This document shows, piece after piece, positions 51,186 through 63,760 of a DNA stretch of 64,000 bases. The notes below the pieces were generated by a model. That model saw nothing but the letters and a program-made list of their open reading frames with translations. It ran no database searches and was not told the origin of the DNA. Within the stretch, counting starts at the first letter, position 1. Every line of letters starts with the position of its first letter. The position numbers were made by a program, and so were the translations under genes. Origin of the DNA: Sitta carolinensis (lineage: Eukaryota > Chordata > Aves > Passeriformes > Sittidae); assembly GCA_032173965.1 (NCBI GenBank), contig CM063283.1:39925743-39989742 (forward strand), read 5' to 3'.

Positions 51186-51226
<41 letters not shown>
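51186..51226. repeat. Poly-T homopolymer, 41 nt
   Basis: Forty-one uninterrupted T. The sequence 3' of it shows no reverse-complement polyadenylation signal or gene-like body. Confidence 0.95.
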
Positions 51227-54200
51227 CTGTACTTAAAGAAGGAAAGCAAGTGTTGTATACCCCAAAATTTTAATTTAATTCCCATAGATGCTCATTAGCC
51301 CGGACCTGGAAGGCTAGAACATTTATCCTGTTGATTTCAAAGGTTACAGAATTTCAAGTTCTTTCTGTTCTTGCATAAATAGGTGAAAATGAGAAAACTC
51401 TACTCCAGACAGTAGTTCAAAGATAGCTGATTAGGTTTTACAGAGCAATAAAACTAGCAATACCAGTCTGTGAGCTCAATTCAAGTTTCCTTTGACAAAA
51501 GCATCAAGGCCAGCTGAGTAGAATAGAAATGATAAGAATATAGTTATCATTCATATTATCCATTTGTTATTCTTACCTGTTATCTGCCGCAGATTGCCAG
51601 TAGCAGGAACTTTACAAAAAAAGAGTGAAGTCATAGTAAAAATAAAACCCTTTAATATTTTGGTAGAAAAGTTCACCACACTAATTGGTTTCTTAATTCA
51701 GGGTGTTCTAGGTATTGTGATGAAAGACACAAATGTTTTCTGAGGAGTTTTCAGAATACACAAAACATCAGGTCTTTTATCTGAAGGAATCAATAGCCGC
51801 ATTCCCTTTCCTAGAATCATGCATTTCTTCAATTTGAATGTAATCCTGACTAGGTTTCCCCCCTTCTGCTCTGTGTTTAGAGCTATTGTAGAGTAACTTG
51901 CCAGAATCAATAAAGATACCTGATGTCATTCCTATTTTTGACCACAGGTACTCTAAAGGTCTTTGGCATACCAAGAATTTAGTAAATTTGAATAAATGCT
52001 ATTTGCAGGTCTTGTGGGATGAAATTTTCATTTGTCATTAATTTTTAACATGTCTTTTCAACACTGTTATCATCCATGATGTTGGTGATGCTGCTCATTT
52101 TCAAGTCAAAAATATTAATTAAAGTTACATTACACTTAGTGAAAAGGCTTAATATCATAACATGTCATTTCATTAATAGTATCTTCATTGCATCCCAAAC
52201 AGCTCAGATTGATTAACTTCTTTTCTTACTGTTTATCTACAAATTAATCTTACAACTTGAATTAGTATATTTATTACTAAAAAGATTGTGATGAAACATT
52301 TTGGTAAGTTAAAAAATTATGAGTTATATATTTCTTTTTGTAATTTGACAAAATTGAAGGTCTAATTGATTGATGATTTTATCATTTTACATAGTTTTTA
52401 TCATAGCTTTGACTTAGTTTTCTATATCTATTTGTTTTAGAGTTACTTTGCATTAGGCTGTAAATCATGTACCTTAGTTCTATTTCAGGCAATCTAGCTA
52501 ATATTGATAGCTATATTGAATAAGAAGCTTTTCTGGGTAAAAAGGTTGCTTGAATTAAAGACTAAGGAATCTGCTTCAGCAATGAGAAACCTGGTTAAAA
52601 TACTGTCATCCGAGTAACACTTAAGAGACACTATCAAGTGCAGTCTTCATCAATGAACTGGGGGAAAATCATGGTCTCTCTAAATTATAAATATGCATAG
52701 CACATGCCCACGTGACATGTTCATGAATATTTTTTTCATTTCTAGCATAGCACCCCTATAAAATAAGGAAAAATATCCAAAGAAACTACAGAACAGGAAA
52801 AGGAGCTGGAAATAATGCATAGAATTTTGAAAATCCAAACCTAATAAACTAAGCCAATACATGTGTTCATGCTTAGGCATGTTTTCAAGTGAGACTCATC
52901 TTTAGTACTGTGTTAGCATATTCAGGTTCCAAATGAGTGAGAATACAGTAATGCAAGTTTATTCTCATTGTCAGTTTTGCCTTCCTCCTCCTGCTGCTGT
53001 TTGTTCATTGTATATACAAAACCAGGAAAGCTCTGAGCTTAGGAAGTAAGTTTTTTGTTGTCCAGCAGAAACTGTACCATTCAAATCAGTTATGAGATTT
53101 TGTCTTGCCATACTTATTAAATTTTCTCAGCAGGTTTCTATGTTCTGCATCCTCAGCAACGACCAGCTCTTCACTTCCATAAAATAACCATCTAAGCTCC
53201 ATAAAGGATCCATTATCTGTAGAATCCTAAATACAGTCCTTACACAGAAGAGGCACAGAGAGGAAGCACTTTCATCAGACACCATCTGATAAGAACATCA
53301 CAGAAACATCATCTGTTCCTCTGGCAGGGGTGGTTAGTATCTTCAGCCTAGTCATGTAGAACTGTGATAATTGAGGTGTCTCAGCCTGGTCACAGTTGGT
53401 GTCATTCTTATGCAGTTTGTTAGCCAGGGGGACTAATACAGCTGTATTGCACTAAAAGTTAAAATTGTACCAGAATGCACAGAAGTATCACTCAGGAAAA
53501 GGTTTTGATGCTTTTCTCATCTAGTCATTTCTACTTGCTTGCTAATAACTGTTGCCACAGATTTCTTTCACCTTTTTTCTAACCTCTGTCTGCTTTTGCT
53601 TGTTAAGATTTTATTTTTTTTCACCAAGATCTGTTTCTAGAAGTAAAAAGTTTTCATGGAGAATATGAGCAATGATAACAATTTCTAGGCTTTAGGGTGA
53701 AATTATTAATTATTAAAGGCCACTACAAAGAATACACCACGGGCTTAGTGGTTCAGTTAATCATCTCAAGACTGAGCAAAATTTTAATGTCTATACTAAG
53801 TTATTTAAAGCAAGAATAAAGTTTGGCTCTTCCTAAAGTCAAGCAAGTACTGTCATGCCTCAACGTCTTTCAAGGAATTATTTGCTTAGTGATAAAGGTC
53901 AGCTTTTTGCTGGTGGAAAATTAAAATAAATTTCAACATTTTGGCATTTTATACATGAAACTGAATTCTTATTTACCTGATTTTGTTTATATTTCCGATG
54001 AAATTTACTGATTTGCTTCCCACAGCCTTGACTTACAGTGCTCTCCTGCATTCTGAGACCTCAAATACCTAGTTGTTTATTTTTACTTTAAAATAAACAA
54101 AATAATGTTGTTTTGTGTTTGAAATCTAGTGCAGATCACAGCTTTTTCTGACGCAAATTTTTGCAAATACTCTTTTTCTATGAATCCAGATAAAAAGTGA

Positions 54201-55659
54201 CATTCACAACATTCTTCTTGTACAATGAAAAATAGAAGTACAGTACTCGACATAAGCAGATTAAATATCAGATTCTGTTGAAACATATATAGGTATAACT
54301 CCTACTGTTCAGCTGAGAGCTATGTTTCTTCTTCCAATTCCAAATAAAGGCAAACTGTACAAATGGGATGAGCAGCAGACAAAGAGGTTTTTTTTTCCTT
54401 AAACAAACAAATAACATTTCAAATGACCGAAAGTATCCCAAGAGTCACTAGCTGCTACTTCATAGGACTCCTGTGGTTTCTGTGTTGTATCTGTAACCTT
54501 CCTACACTGTGGATATCTCAGAGGAACTCAAATTGACTCTTGAAACTTCTCTTTAGGCAACTGGCTCTCAGGTTCTGTATACTTCTTTCTTTTTGACCAA
54601 GCTTACCATACAAATATAAGCATGAAATAGAATTCTCTTGTACCACAGGCAGTTAGATCACATGAATCTTTCAGGTGCCCCTTATTAGTGAAATTTTATT
54701 CTGTAAATGTTACTATGATGTAAATTTATTGTAAGTAGATTATGTTGATTACATATTTTGATTATGTATACAACTTCTTAAAATTAACATTAATAATTCT
54801 ACTGGTAATTATACATTCTTATAACCACAATGACATATGCTTCAAAACTACCTTTGATATTACCTGTAGGCATAGAAAGTTGGCAATTTAAATCAAAATC
54901 ATTAGTTAGTGTTTGAAAGTTATGTAAACTGCCATGAAATCATATTTAAGTAACAGTAGCAATTTTCATGGCATCTGAGCACTCAGGAAGACTGCCAATC
55001 TCCAAATGAATTCCCAATGTGAAAAAGAAAGTGCAATTTATAGTTGCATCTGTTGTGTTCTATATTCTTTTACTATATTCTTTTTTTGCTATTAATTCTT
55101 TCTTTACATTAGATGCAAAAGCAAGGGGTTTTAAGCATTGATCTTACTAAGATTAGAGGCGAAATGTCTCAGTTCAGAAAACTGTGCTTATATTTTTGGT
55201 TTTTTTGCTTTGTCTTTCCCTTGCTTTACAAAGAAGGTTGCACAGAATTTCTTTTGGAAGTGTCTTATAAGTCTCAGAATATGAGTTTCCTGTGTTGCCT
55301 GGGAAACAGCTTTAGGTAAACCAAAAAACCCACATTTAGTTTGGTATAAAAATGTTGACTTAGAGAACTACACTTTTATAAGTTTGGACTTTTACGTAGG
55401 TTGGCACCTATTTATGCTTGTGCAACTGATAAGATTTCGACAAACATGGTCATCTTTATATTATGAAGCTCTCTGGTGGGCCTTTTGCCAGAAAAGCATG
55501 AAATAACATAATGGACTCACTGGACAGTTGCCATGGAATTTTCCACCAGGCAGTTTGTGAATTGATTATGGATCCTTCATAAGCTACAGAGAAGTTCAAA
55601 GGGATCATTAATTACAGAAAAATCAGGATGAAAATTGCAAGTATCTGCTTTTAAAAAAG
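51227..55659. other. Non-coding AT-rich DNA
   Basis: About 4.4 kb with no gene, transposon or long repeat that I recognise. The frames present are 60-70 codons and typical of chance. Confidence 0.5.
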
Positions 55660-56050
55660 CATCAAGATCAAATGAATCACGGACTTATCAGTTAACCCAG
55701 CTCCAGACTGAGCACTATAAAACTCACAGGTGCCATAAGAATTTATTTGGAACCCATCTCATGTGTTTCTCTCAGGACACACTTTATTTGCCTGATTGTT
55801 AGCATATTGTGTCTTTTAAAATGCTTTAAAGCATACCTTCTCCAAGCCCCCTGAACATCTTTCCTCCTGTTTAGACTTCCTTAGTAACTGCGGCCATTTT
55901 AAATAGCATCAGACAATGAGATTCAGGTTAACTGAATAGATCCCAAAAGGACTTTGGAGCCATTAGGCTTCATTTCAGAGATATGCTAATTTCATTTGTG
56001 GGCATGCAGGAATCATTTTAGGTCACCCATTAAATTTGCTTCACCTGTAG
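55660..56050. promoter_or_regulatory. Candidate conserved non-coding element
   Basis: A balanced-composition block with no repeat similarity. It contains a POU/octamer-like ATGCTAAT at 55983-55990, a CCATTTTAAATAG near 55895, GGTTAACTGAA near 55926 and a nuclear-receptor half site AGGTCA near 56020. It ends where a CR1 insertion begins. Enhancer function is inferred from composition only. Confidence 0.3.
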
Positions 56051-56053
56051 CTG

Positions 56054-56262
56054 CATCATAGAGTCACAGAAAGGCTTGGGTTGGAATCCTTACTAAAGAT
56101 CATCTAGTTCCAAGTCCCCTATCATGGCCAGGGTTACCTTCCACTAACTAGACCAAACTGCTCAAAGTCCCTCCAATCTGACTTTCCATATTTCCTGGGA
56201 TGACACAACCACTACTTCTCCAGGCAATTTGTTCTAATGTCTCCCTTCTTTTCAATAGCTTC
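56054..56262 (-). mobile_element. CR1 LINE 3' fragment, minus strand
   Basis: Plus-strand order is the reverse complement of a CR1 tail: TCATAGAGTCACAGAAAGGC, TTGGGTTGGAATCC, AAGATCATCTAGTTCCAAG, CCATGGCCAGG-like, CTTCCACTA, GACCAAACTGCTCAAAG, then CTTCTCCAGGCAATTTGTTC. It is a roughly 200-base severely truncated copy, moderately diverged. Confidence 0.9.
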
Positions 56263-58134
56263 CATGGATTTCTTGGATATCATAATGGCCTTGAACCTTC
56301 AGCCTTAGAAAGAAAAGATTTTCATGTCTGATTCCAGTTGGGGATTATGGCTGGTGAAATTTGGCTGATTGCACTTACCCAGCAGCAACATATCATTTCA
56401 GTATCATTTCAGACACATCATAGTCCCCACTCATCCCTGCTGGGTGCATTATGATGTAAGAATTTCTGAAGGCACTGTTGAATGGAAGTGTGTGAGCAGA
56501 GGAAAGGTTGTCAGGACTCTGATGCATCTCCATGCTGGCCTGATGGGGCGGAAGGCCTTCCAAAGTGAATCTAGTTCATAATCACCTTGCTTGGAGCATA
56601 TGTCAAGTGAATCTGAAACTTCTTACATATGCATGTGTGCACCTATACCCTCTTCATATTTATAAAGAGATGAGTTGTGATTATGGTGGAATTTCTGCAA
56701 AATAACCATAAAATTTAAAAGAAGTGTGAAATAATGGGACATCTTCATTGGTTGTAGAGAATGAGTTCAAAAAAAGCCCTTTGAGCATGTGTTTTTGCAT
56801 TGCTATTGACACCCTTGAAGTATATGGGATGACATACATAATTCCTATATATAAAGTCATTAGATTTAGTTAATATTTTTAATGTGTTCATCACATAAAA
56901 TGATTTCTTTCACCTGTTTCAGGATGCATGCATGATACCATAAAGTAAAAACTTATTTTCATGAAAATCTCAAAATACTATAAAAGTATTTAAATGTAGT
57001 GCTTGTTGTTCAGAAACTTAGCTGTGACAAAATACAGGAATTTTTTTTTCACTTTTTAAAAATATATGTTCACTCATTAGTTTCAATGTGCTCATTTTTC
57101 ACTATCCTTGCAGTGCTGTCTATGTGGGACTATATGTAGTATCTATTGGGGTATGAAGGAGGATGTAGAGCTAAGAAATACAAAAACTCTTGAAACACTT
57201 TACTATTGCAAGAAGTAGCAAAATACCACATTTTCTCGTGACCAAACTGACTACTGGTTAACATCTTGCTACTCACCAGACTTGCATAAATCTTTTTAAA
57301 TGCTCTCACTAATGATTTATTGTATTCTGGTTGTTCAGTATATTAAAATTATATATAGTAAAATCATACATAGTATATAAAATCATATATAGTAAAGTCC
57401 AGAACTTGTTGTCTTACATGGTATTAATTATGCCCATAAAATTTCTAATGGGATACACAACCCTGTTTAAGTACTTTCTGCACTATTATCTATAATAAGT
57501 CTAATATAAAGTTGACTTTAAGTATTTTTTATACGTACACAATTATGGGCCAGAATTTCCAACTTCTTTAAAATTTTGTTAATTCTTTTATTGGCTAGTA
57601 AATTAACATCATGCATATTATGGTGAATGTGAAAGATATCCAGAAATTCAGTAAACTCTCTTTTATTGTAGTTACCAAAATGTGCCTTGATATACCCCTG
57701 CCATTATAGAATATTTTTCACATAGCTTTGTGAGGAAACAGGTCACAAATAAGTTTGTTTCAGGGTGAGAAAAAAATTTCTATTCCACTATCAAAAAGAG
57801 ACTTAATCTTTCATCAATATTTTATTGGATCAACTAATGTAGAAATAATAATATTGTTGGAGAAGAAAACCAGGAATAATCTTTGGTTATACAGAAGTTG
57901 TACTGCAATGGAAGTGCAAAGCCCAAAATTTAGTGTTCTGGACAAAGTAGTAACAGACAGACAATTTCCTACAGGAAGCTGAAGTCTAGATTGCTCTACA
58001 GCCCTCTTTTACATAAAAACAGTTAAGCACTGATTTTAACATACAGACCAAAGTATATGATGTGCTTACTAATATATATGTCTGAAGATTTAGACATTAA
58101 AATAATATAGAAAACATAATAAAAAATATTGGTA
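56263..58134. other. Non-coding sequence
   Basis: No gene seen. Short direct repeats: TATCATTTCAG twice near 56391-56411, and an AAAATCATAYATAGTA unit twice with ATATAGTA echoes at 57347-57398. The rest is AT-rich unique DNA. Confidence 0.5.
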
Positions 58135-58762
58135 TGTGCTGGAACGCAAGAAATAAGACCCTCTCTGAGACCCTCAGAGGGAGAAAAGAGTGCAGAAGTT
58201 AAATTAAAGCCTTTAGAGAAATTAAAATATATTAAACCACATAAATATGAAGTACAAGTATAAAGTTTAGTTTTAAGTAAGTAAAATTTAAGCAGAAATA
58301 CATTCTAAGTGTCATAAGAGGAAATACCCTAAATCCTAGTTACAAGTTCAGAACCTTAGCTCTAGACATAACCAAAACATAGCAGAATAGTATTTGCATT
58401 CCTAGATAGAACAGATAGAACCATTTACGTGAATAGATAAAACTATATGTGTGAAAATGTGTAAGAATTGACTCTGTTTTTTGTACTTTAGAATTGAATT
58501 TTAATAGGTTTAGAGATAATGTTTTAGAATTGTGTTTTTAGCTGATTATATGATTTATGAATAAAAAGTCCCATCTGGGGCTTGCTCATGTTCTTGCTTT
58601 TTCCTTTCACTTGCACGCACTCACACACACACACACATTCACACAGAAGAAGAATAAAAGAAGAAGAAAAGCTGCAGAATCTCCTGTTGCCTGCTCGGGA
58701 CTCTGTCCCAGAAGAGGCCACAGGAACTGCTGCTTGAGGCATGGCTGAAAAACTTTAGCACA
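58135..58762 (+). mobile_element. Endogenous retrovirus LTR, plus orientation
   Basis: It starts near TGTGCTGGAACGC and ends near TTTAGCACAG. An AT-rich U3 leads to a polyadenylation signal AATAAA at 58560-58565, then CCCATCTGGGGCTTGCTC, a pyrimidine-rich and (CA)n stretch, an AGAAGAAGAATAAAAGAAG purine block, AGCTGCAGAATCTCC and GGGACTCTGTCCC. That order of U3, AATAAA and a GC-richer U5 with GACTCTGTCCC is, from memory, that of a passerine LTR family. No internal retroviral sequence adjoins it, so it is probably a solo LTR. Ends are approximate and no target-site duplication was found. Confidence 0.55.
58620..58638. repeat. (CA)n run inside the LTR
   Basis: About eight CA units, part of the U5-like region of the surrounding LTR. 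Confidence 0.85.
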
Positions 58763-61269
58763 GACTTTTAGCATTTTGAACTCTCATCTTCAGACTGATG
58801 CATTCATGCAATAACCAACTTTACAGCCACTGGCCACAGTTCTTGTCTACCTGAAAACCCATAAAACAACTCAACATGATTATCCAGGACTTTTCCCTCT
58901 TTAAAAAAGCATATTTTGAGGGGACTTTTTGAGATCTGATTCACATTTGGAGTTATCTATCAATATGTTTTAACAGACTAAATAAGGCATTTCATACATA
59001 CATGCTTGTTGCCTAAAATTAGGTGAGATCCATTGAAAACAACAAGTAAAACTGGAGGTATGAATCATCAGCTATAGACGCTGCATCAGTACAGCTAGAA
59101 TGAACCTAATATCTATCTCTATGGGTTATGAGAACTGTCTTTTGCCTTGGTTTGCAGTAATTTGATTTGTCATTTGCTTAGATTAAGTTTGACAGTACAG
59201 AATGTTTCCATCTTTGTAAAGCATAATATATACTACAGTTTTCTATAAAAGATTGCTATAACAATTATATAGCTGTATTTTCTACTAGTACTAATATTTA
59301 CCAAGGGAAAAATCATTCCCTTTTTCTTAGACTGTCCAAATGATAGGTTTTTGCATAAAACCATCAAGATGAGAATGTAGGTAAATAAAAGTGTTTATAA
59401 ATTAATAATTCAGATATTTTCAATTTTACTGAGAATAAGTCAAACACATTAATACATTCATTTTCATTGTCTAGTCCTAGTGTGCAAGTAGGCTCAGCAA
59501 TTTTAGGAATTAGGTAGTTTATCTTTACTACAGCACTAGACCTTCAGGAAGAACTATCATCCTTGGGTGTCCCTCCAGTCTTGAAAGTGCTGGAAACGCA
59601 GACGAACAGACTGAATGTGTACAAGGACACAAAGACTTGTTACAAAGAGCAATATATAAAGAAATTGGAGTCAGAAACATGACAATCCTGGAGGACTGTG
59701 GAGACACCATAGCAGGAATAATATTGCACTTAACATTATTTGTTTCCTGTGCCTTGGGCAGAATAATTTTGCTGCTTATCTGTTCAGTGAGAGAGACAAT
59801 ATGATTCTCTCAAGTCCTTTCATTTATACTCTAAGATTTAGCAACTTGTTAGAAACCTTTTCCCTATTGAGATTAGCACATATATGTAATACACTACAGT
59901 AATAATTATATTTTAAATAAAGTTAAAATTAATAAGCTGCATAATTTCACAGCAGAACACTAAACTTTTGCTATTCTTCTTTTGTCTTCTTTTCAGCTAT
60001 CTAGACTTTTTAAACTATGATTTGGAAGTAGTCTTTAATATAATCCCATTATTTTTTCCTGAGAATCTAGTCAAAACTTCAGGTTTCAGTGCATTGTTTC
60101 CAGTTGGAGAAGAAATTGATTAATTTAAATCATGAGTTTCTGATGCAACTATTGTTGTTTATAAAAAAAAAATATGAAGGGGTTTTTCTTTTTATTCATG
60201 ATTCCAGGATGGCTCAAAAAAAACAAGGGATATCACTTCTATTTCCTGTATCTTTTCTACTAATAGGCTTATCATTCCCCAAAAGCCTTCCCCCTGTCCT
60301 GAATTCTTCTGCTACTATCTGGCTTCTGAACTTATCCATTATTATTTCTCTGCTGAAAATTTGATTCGTGGACCTACAGGTAAACTTGGGAATTCTCATT
60401 ACTGTTCTCATTCCATTTAGATCATATCCTTGAAGAGATTTCATATATCTTTCTTGCAAATGGATTTTTGCCTAATGAGGTTATTTCAGTTTCAGAAAAC
60501 ATTATTTTTTGAGTATTAAATGAAGAACATTGATTACAACCACTAGTTTTAATCGTATTTTCTTTATCACAAAGAAAGATTTCTTTACATGTCCATGGCT
60601 GAGTTACCAGCTACATCTGGGTTTCCTAGTATGTAACTGGGACAAGTAATCAAGGAGGCTGCATTAGGCAGGCTCAAATCATTAGCTCAATCATTATCAA
60701 ACTTCTGGGAAGAAATGGCCTATTTCACTAAGCAGTTTTCCATAAAATAGCTTGGCACAGTTCCTAGTAGAGAGCCTTTCAGGTACTGTTAATAGTATAA
60801 ACGTGCAGATGTGGCTGCTCACTATAAGGTGTAAACAGAAGGCACAAATTTCATTATGCAGTCTGGAGTCATGTGGTGAAAATTTATCTGATTGTTTTAT
60901 TAGGACTCAAAGATGAGAATCTATAGTTATTATAAACAGCTCATTTAGGACTAGAAGTGGCAGCCGGCGTCTGTAAGATACAGTGTTCCTATCTTTTTCT
61001 TCATTGGTTTACCCATAGAATGTGAGGCCTCCCCTCTTTCTACTCACTTTTTGCCTTTTCCAAGCCACATGCAGATGAATGTGATTAAAAGACTTAACAG
61101 TATCTATATTTAGACTTATGCTAAGATGTAGGAATCTGACTAAAGTGTGAGAGTCCAGTGGATATATCTGATATGCCTTCTGAACTGAATCTATACTCAG
61201 ATTTAGCCCTTGTAAGACTATGGGACTATCCAGCACATTATATGCATTATCCTCTTTATTATAGTCCAT

Positions 61270-61500
61270 GATGCAGTCCTGTCTGCACTGTGAACACTGA
61301 GATTAGCTAATCAGTGACCACATATTTTGATGGGCCTGGAGTGACCAATCTCAAATTGACTAGCTAGCTGCTGTGAGATTATCCCTGTAAGATTTAATTA
61401 TCATGCCTCTACACATGAGATAGCATTTTAGTCAGGCTCAGACAGATATCAATGTAATACTGTAAATACTTCCTGCTCAGCTACAAATACTCTTTAAAGA
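61270..61500. promoter_or_regulatory. Possible conserved non-coding element
   Basis: It contains the near-palindromic homeodomain-type GATTAGCTAATCAG, a CCAAT-like GACCAATC box, GACTAGCTAGCTGC and ATTTAATTATCATG. Balanced composition and no repeat match. Weak candidate. Confidence 0.2.
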
Positions 61501-62519
61501 CAAAAAGGATATCAGTTTCTGATTTGGACCTTTTCTTAAGTTCATAATTTCTTTAGGCAGTGCTGATGTAACTAGCGATTAATTTCTCCCTAATTTACCT
61601 GTATGATAAATGGTTCTGTTACTTACTTCCCACCCTTTTCTTTGTATTTAGTGTCATCCATCACCTTACACTTAATTGAAAAGTCGTTGTGGCGTATCTT
61701 GTGAAGGAGTTGGTGGAAGTTTATAATAGGCAAGAGAACTTCTGTAATGAGAAATTAGACAACTTGCTCATATTTAGACATTTCAGACAGCTAGTGCTGA
61801 CTTCAGTGGATCAAAATAGGCTTCTATTGCCATTCAAGATGTTATCAGTGTCGTTCTTCTTTTCCTTAGACAAAGAAAACAGAATCAGATGGTGATTTTA
61901 GTGTCTATCAGCTCCATGAAGATGTTTCAGACATCTTCAGGTATCATCAATGTAGAGAGAAATAAATAGAATTCCTTAATTTAGATAATGTTAGTATCAT
62001 TTCAAACTGCCCTTCGGTTTAGCTTATTTTGTTTTGGTTTTAAATTAATGATTATCCCAAGACTTGTTTTCATCATTATTATTGTTTGTTCATGGATACT
62101 GTAATTGATGCCTGCATATTTTCTGAAGATAAATAAACAGAACAAATATTTTTTTAAAAAAATATGTAAATAAGCTGACATTTGTGAAAATATGGAAATG
62201 TATCAATGTCTTAATTAATGGATAACTAGATAAATATATTAAATATATTTCCAATAAATGCTTTAGCTTCTAAATAAACTTTAAAGGAACCTGTGCTGAC
62301 TTCAAAGTTTTCTCATAAAAAGGATCATCAAGTGCAGGAACATCAAAATATACATGAACTAGATGTCTGTAGCTAACACAAACTCATCACCTACCAATAG
62401 GTTAAATTCTGAACCTTAATATTAAGTGAACTTCCCATTTCTTGGGCATGCAAATGCAGAGAGTGATGACTTTTCTACCATGTCAGATGAAGGGGAAAAA
62501 ATGAAAAAAGTTACAGGTA

Positions 62520-62720
62520 CAAAGCTATCATTTTTCCTGGGTTAGTAGCATTCCCTAGTGATTCTACTGAGTGATGAAGGTTTCATGTAAAGATCAATGA
62601 CACTGAAGACTGGTTTATGACTCAGCGTGACAGCTAGTATTGTCTCAGAATTGCTCTGCTCTAATCCACGCTTTCTCAGTTAACAAACATTATCCCAATT
62701 AGAGTTATGCCAAATATAGG
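62520..62720. promoter_or_regulatory. Possible regulatory block with MARE-like site
   Basis: TGACTCAGC at 62618-62626 matches the AP-1/MAF core, and the neighbouring GTGACAGC adds a second half site. The block is less AT-rich than its flanks and shows no repeat similarity. Function is inferred only. Confidence 0.2.
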
Positions 62721-63411
62721 CAAAACAGATGCTTCTTACAAGCGACAACTAATTTCTAACTGCAAATTTATAAATATAAAAACATTGATAGCCAATTCAA
62801 AGTGCATTACCTCAATGGTTAGAAGAGATGAAAAAAATATTGTTATACTATGATATGTCCTCATCAAAGCCTAAGTCTTTATTGATGTTTCTGAGGAAAT
62901 GGGATTGCAGTGACAGGGCTGGGTAAAGATTAAACTAAAAGGTGGAGAAAATTCTGACAGAATCCATTCAGATAGAGTTTCAATTCCAATTCTTTTTGGT
63001 AAAGAAAGGTATATTAAATAGAAAACAGTTACAGTAGATGTAGAGTTATAAGTAAATTAATACCCCCTGAATAGAATATACCTGTAATTTCCACATAAGT
63101 TAATCATAAACAACTTGACAAAACTGTTGTTAGATACGTGGAGAAGAAAAAAAGTAAACCGAATTTTTGCTCCTATGAGTGTTGCCCTTTGGGTACTAGC
63201 TGTAGTGCATTAATGAATATACTTTCAGAGAGAACAAAAATATTTCCTGTGAGACTAAAAACAGTTGTACCAGGTCTCCAGCCCAGTATCATCATGCTAA
63301 ATGTATGTGGGTGGTTAGGAAGCAGGATATGGCAATCTGTATAAGTTCTTGTAATAGTTTATTTTTCTACGTGGTATTGGTATGGCCACAAAAAAAATCT
63401 AGATATGTTGC

Positions 63412-63760
63412 AGTGGGACACAAAAGCGAACACACACACCACAGATGTCCGAGTACAAAAGAAGAAGAGTTTATTTCTTGACCTCAACTTTTATAATTTC
63501 TAGGAAAATGACCAGGTATTGGACAATGAGGTTAACACCTCTCCAATCCCACTGGTCAAACAAGAAGTCCCTCAAGTGACATCTTTCACAGAAGAATGTA
63601 AACAATCCCTGTTTATCTTACAATTCATGAGAACCTGATTCCAATTATGAAAAACAAATCAGAAGGCTTATTCTCAGGGGTGACACAGATATAGGTTGTG
63701 CAAGACTCTTATTCAGAATTAGAAAAGTATATGTTTCCTTGCTAGTTGAAGCAATTAGAG
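63412..63760 (-). mobile_element. Endogenous retrovirus LTR, minus orientation
   Basis: Read on the minus strand it has U3, a TATA-like TTATAAAAG (plus strand 63489-63500), an AATAAA signal (plus strand TTTATT at 63470-63475) and a short R-U5 toward 63412. On the plus strand GGAAAATGACCAGGTATTGG, CAATGAGGTTAACACCTCTC, GTCAAACAAGAAGTCCC, GTAAACAATCCCTGTTTA and CTCAGGGGTGACAC resemble a common passerine LTR. The U3 start beyond 63700 is unclear, and no internal sequence was recognised to the left. Probably a solo LTR or partial copy. Confidence 0.6.

Larger units (their letters stand above)
58763..63411. other. Non-coding AT-rich DNA with balanced islands
   Basis: No gene recognised. Two islands of balanced composition, about 60580-60800 and 61270-61500, carry homeodomain-type sites (CAATCATTATC near 60690; GATTAGCTAATCAG near 61301), and 62520-62720 holds a MARE-like site. 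The remainder is AT-rich with short chance frames (up to 91 codons). Confidence 0.45.
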
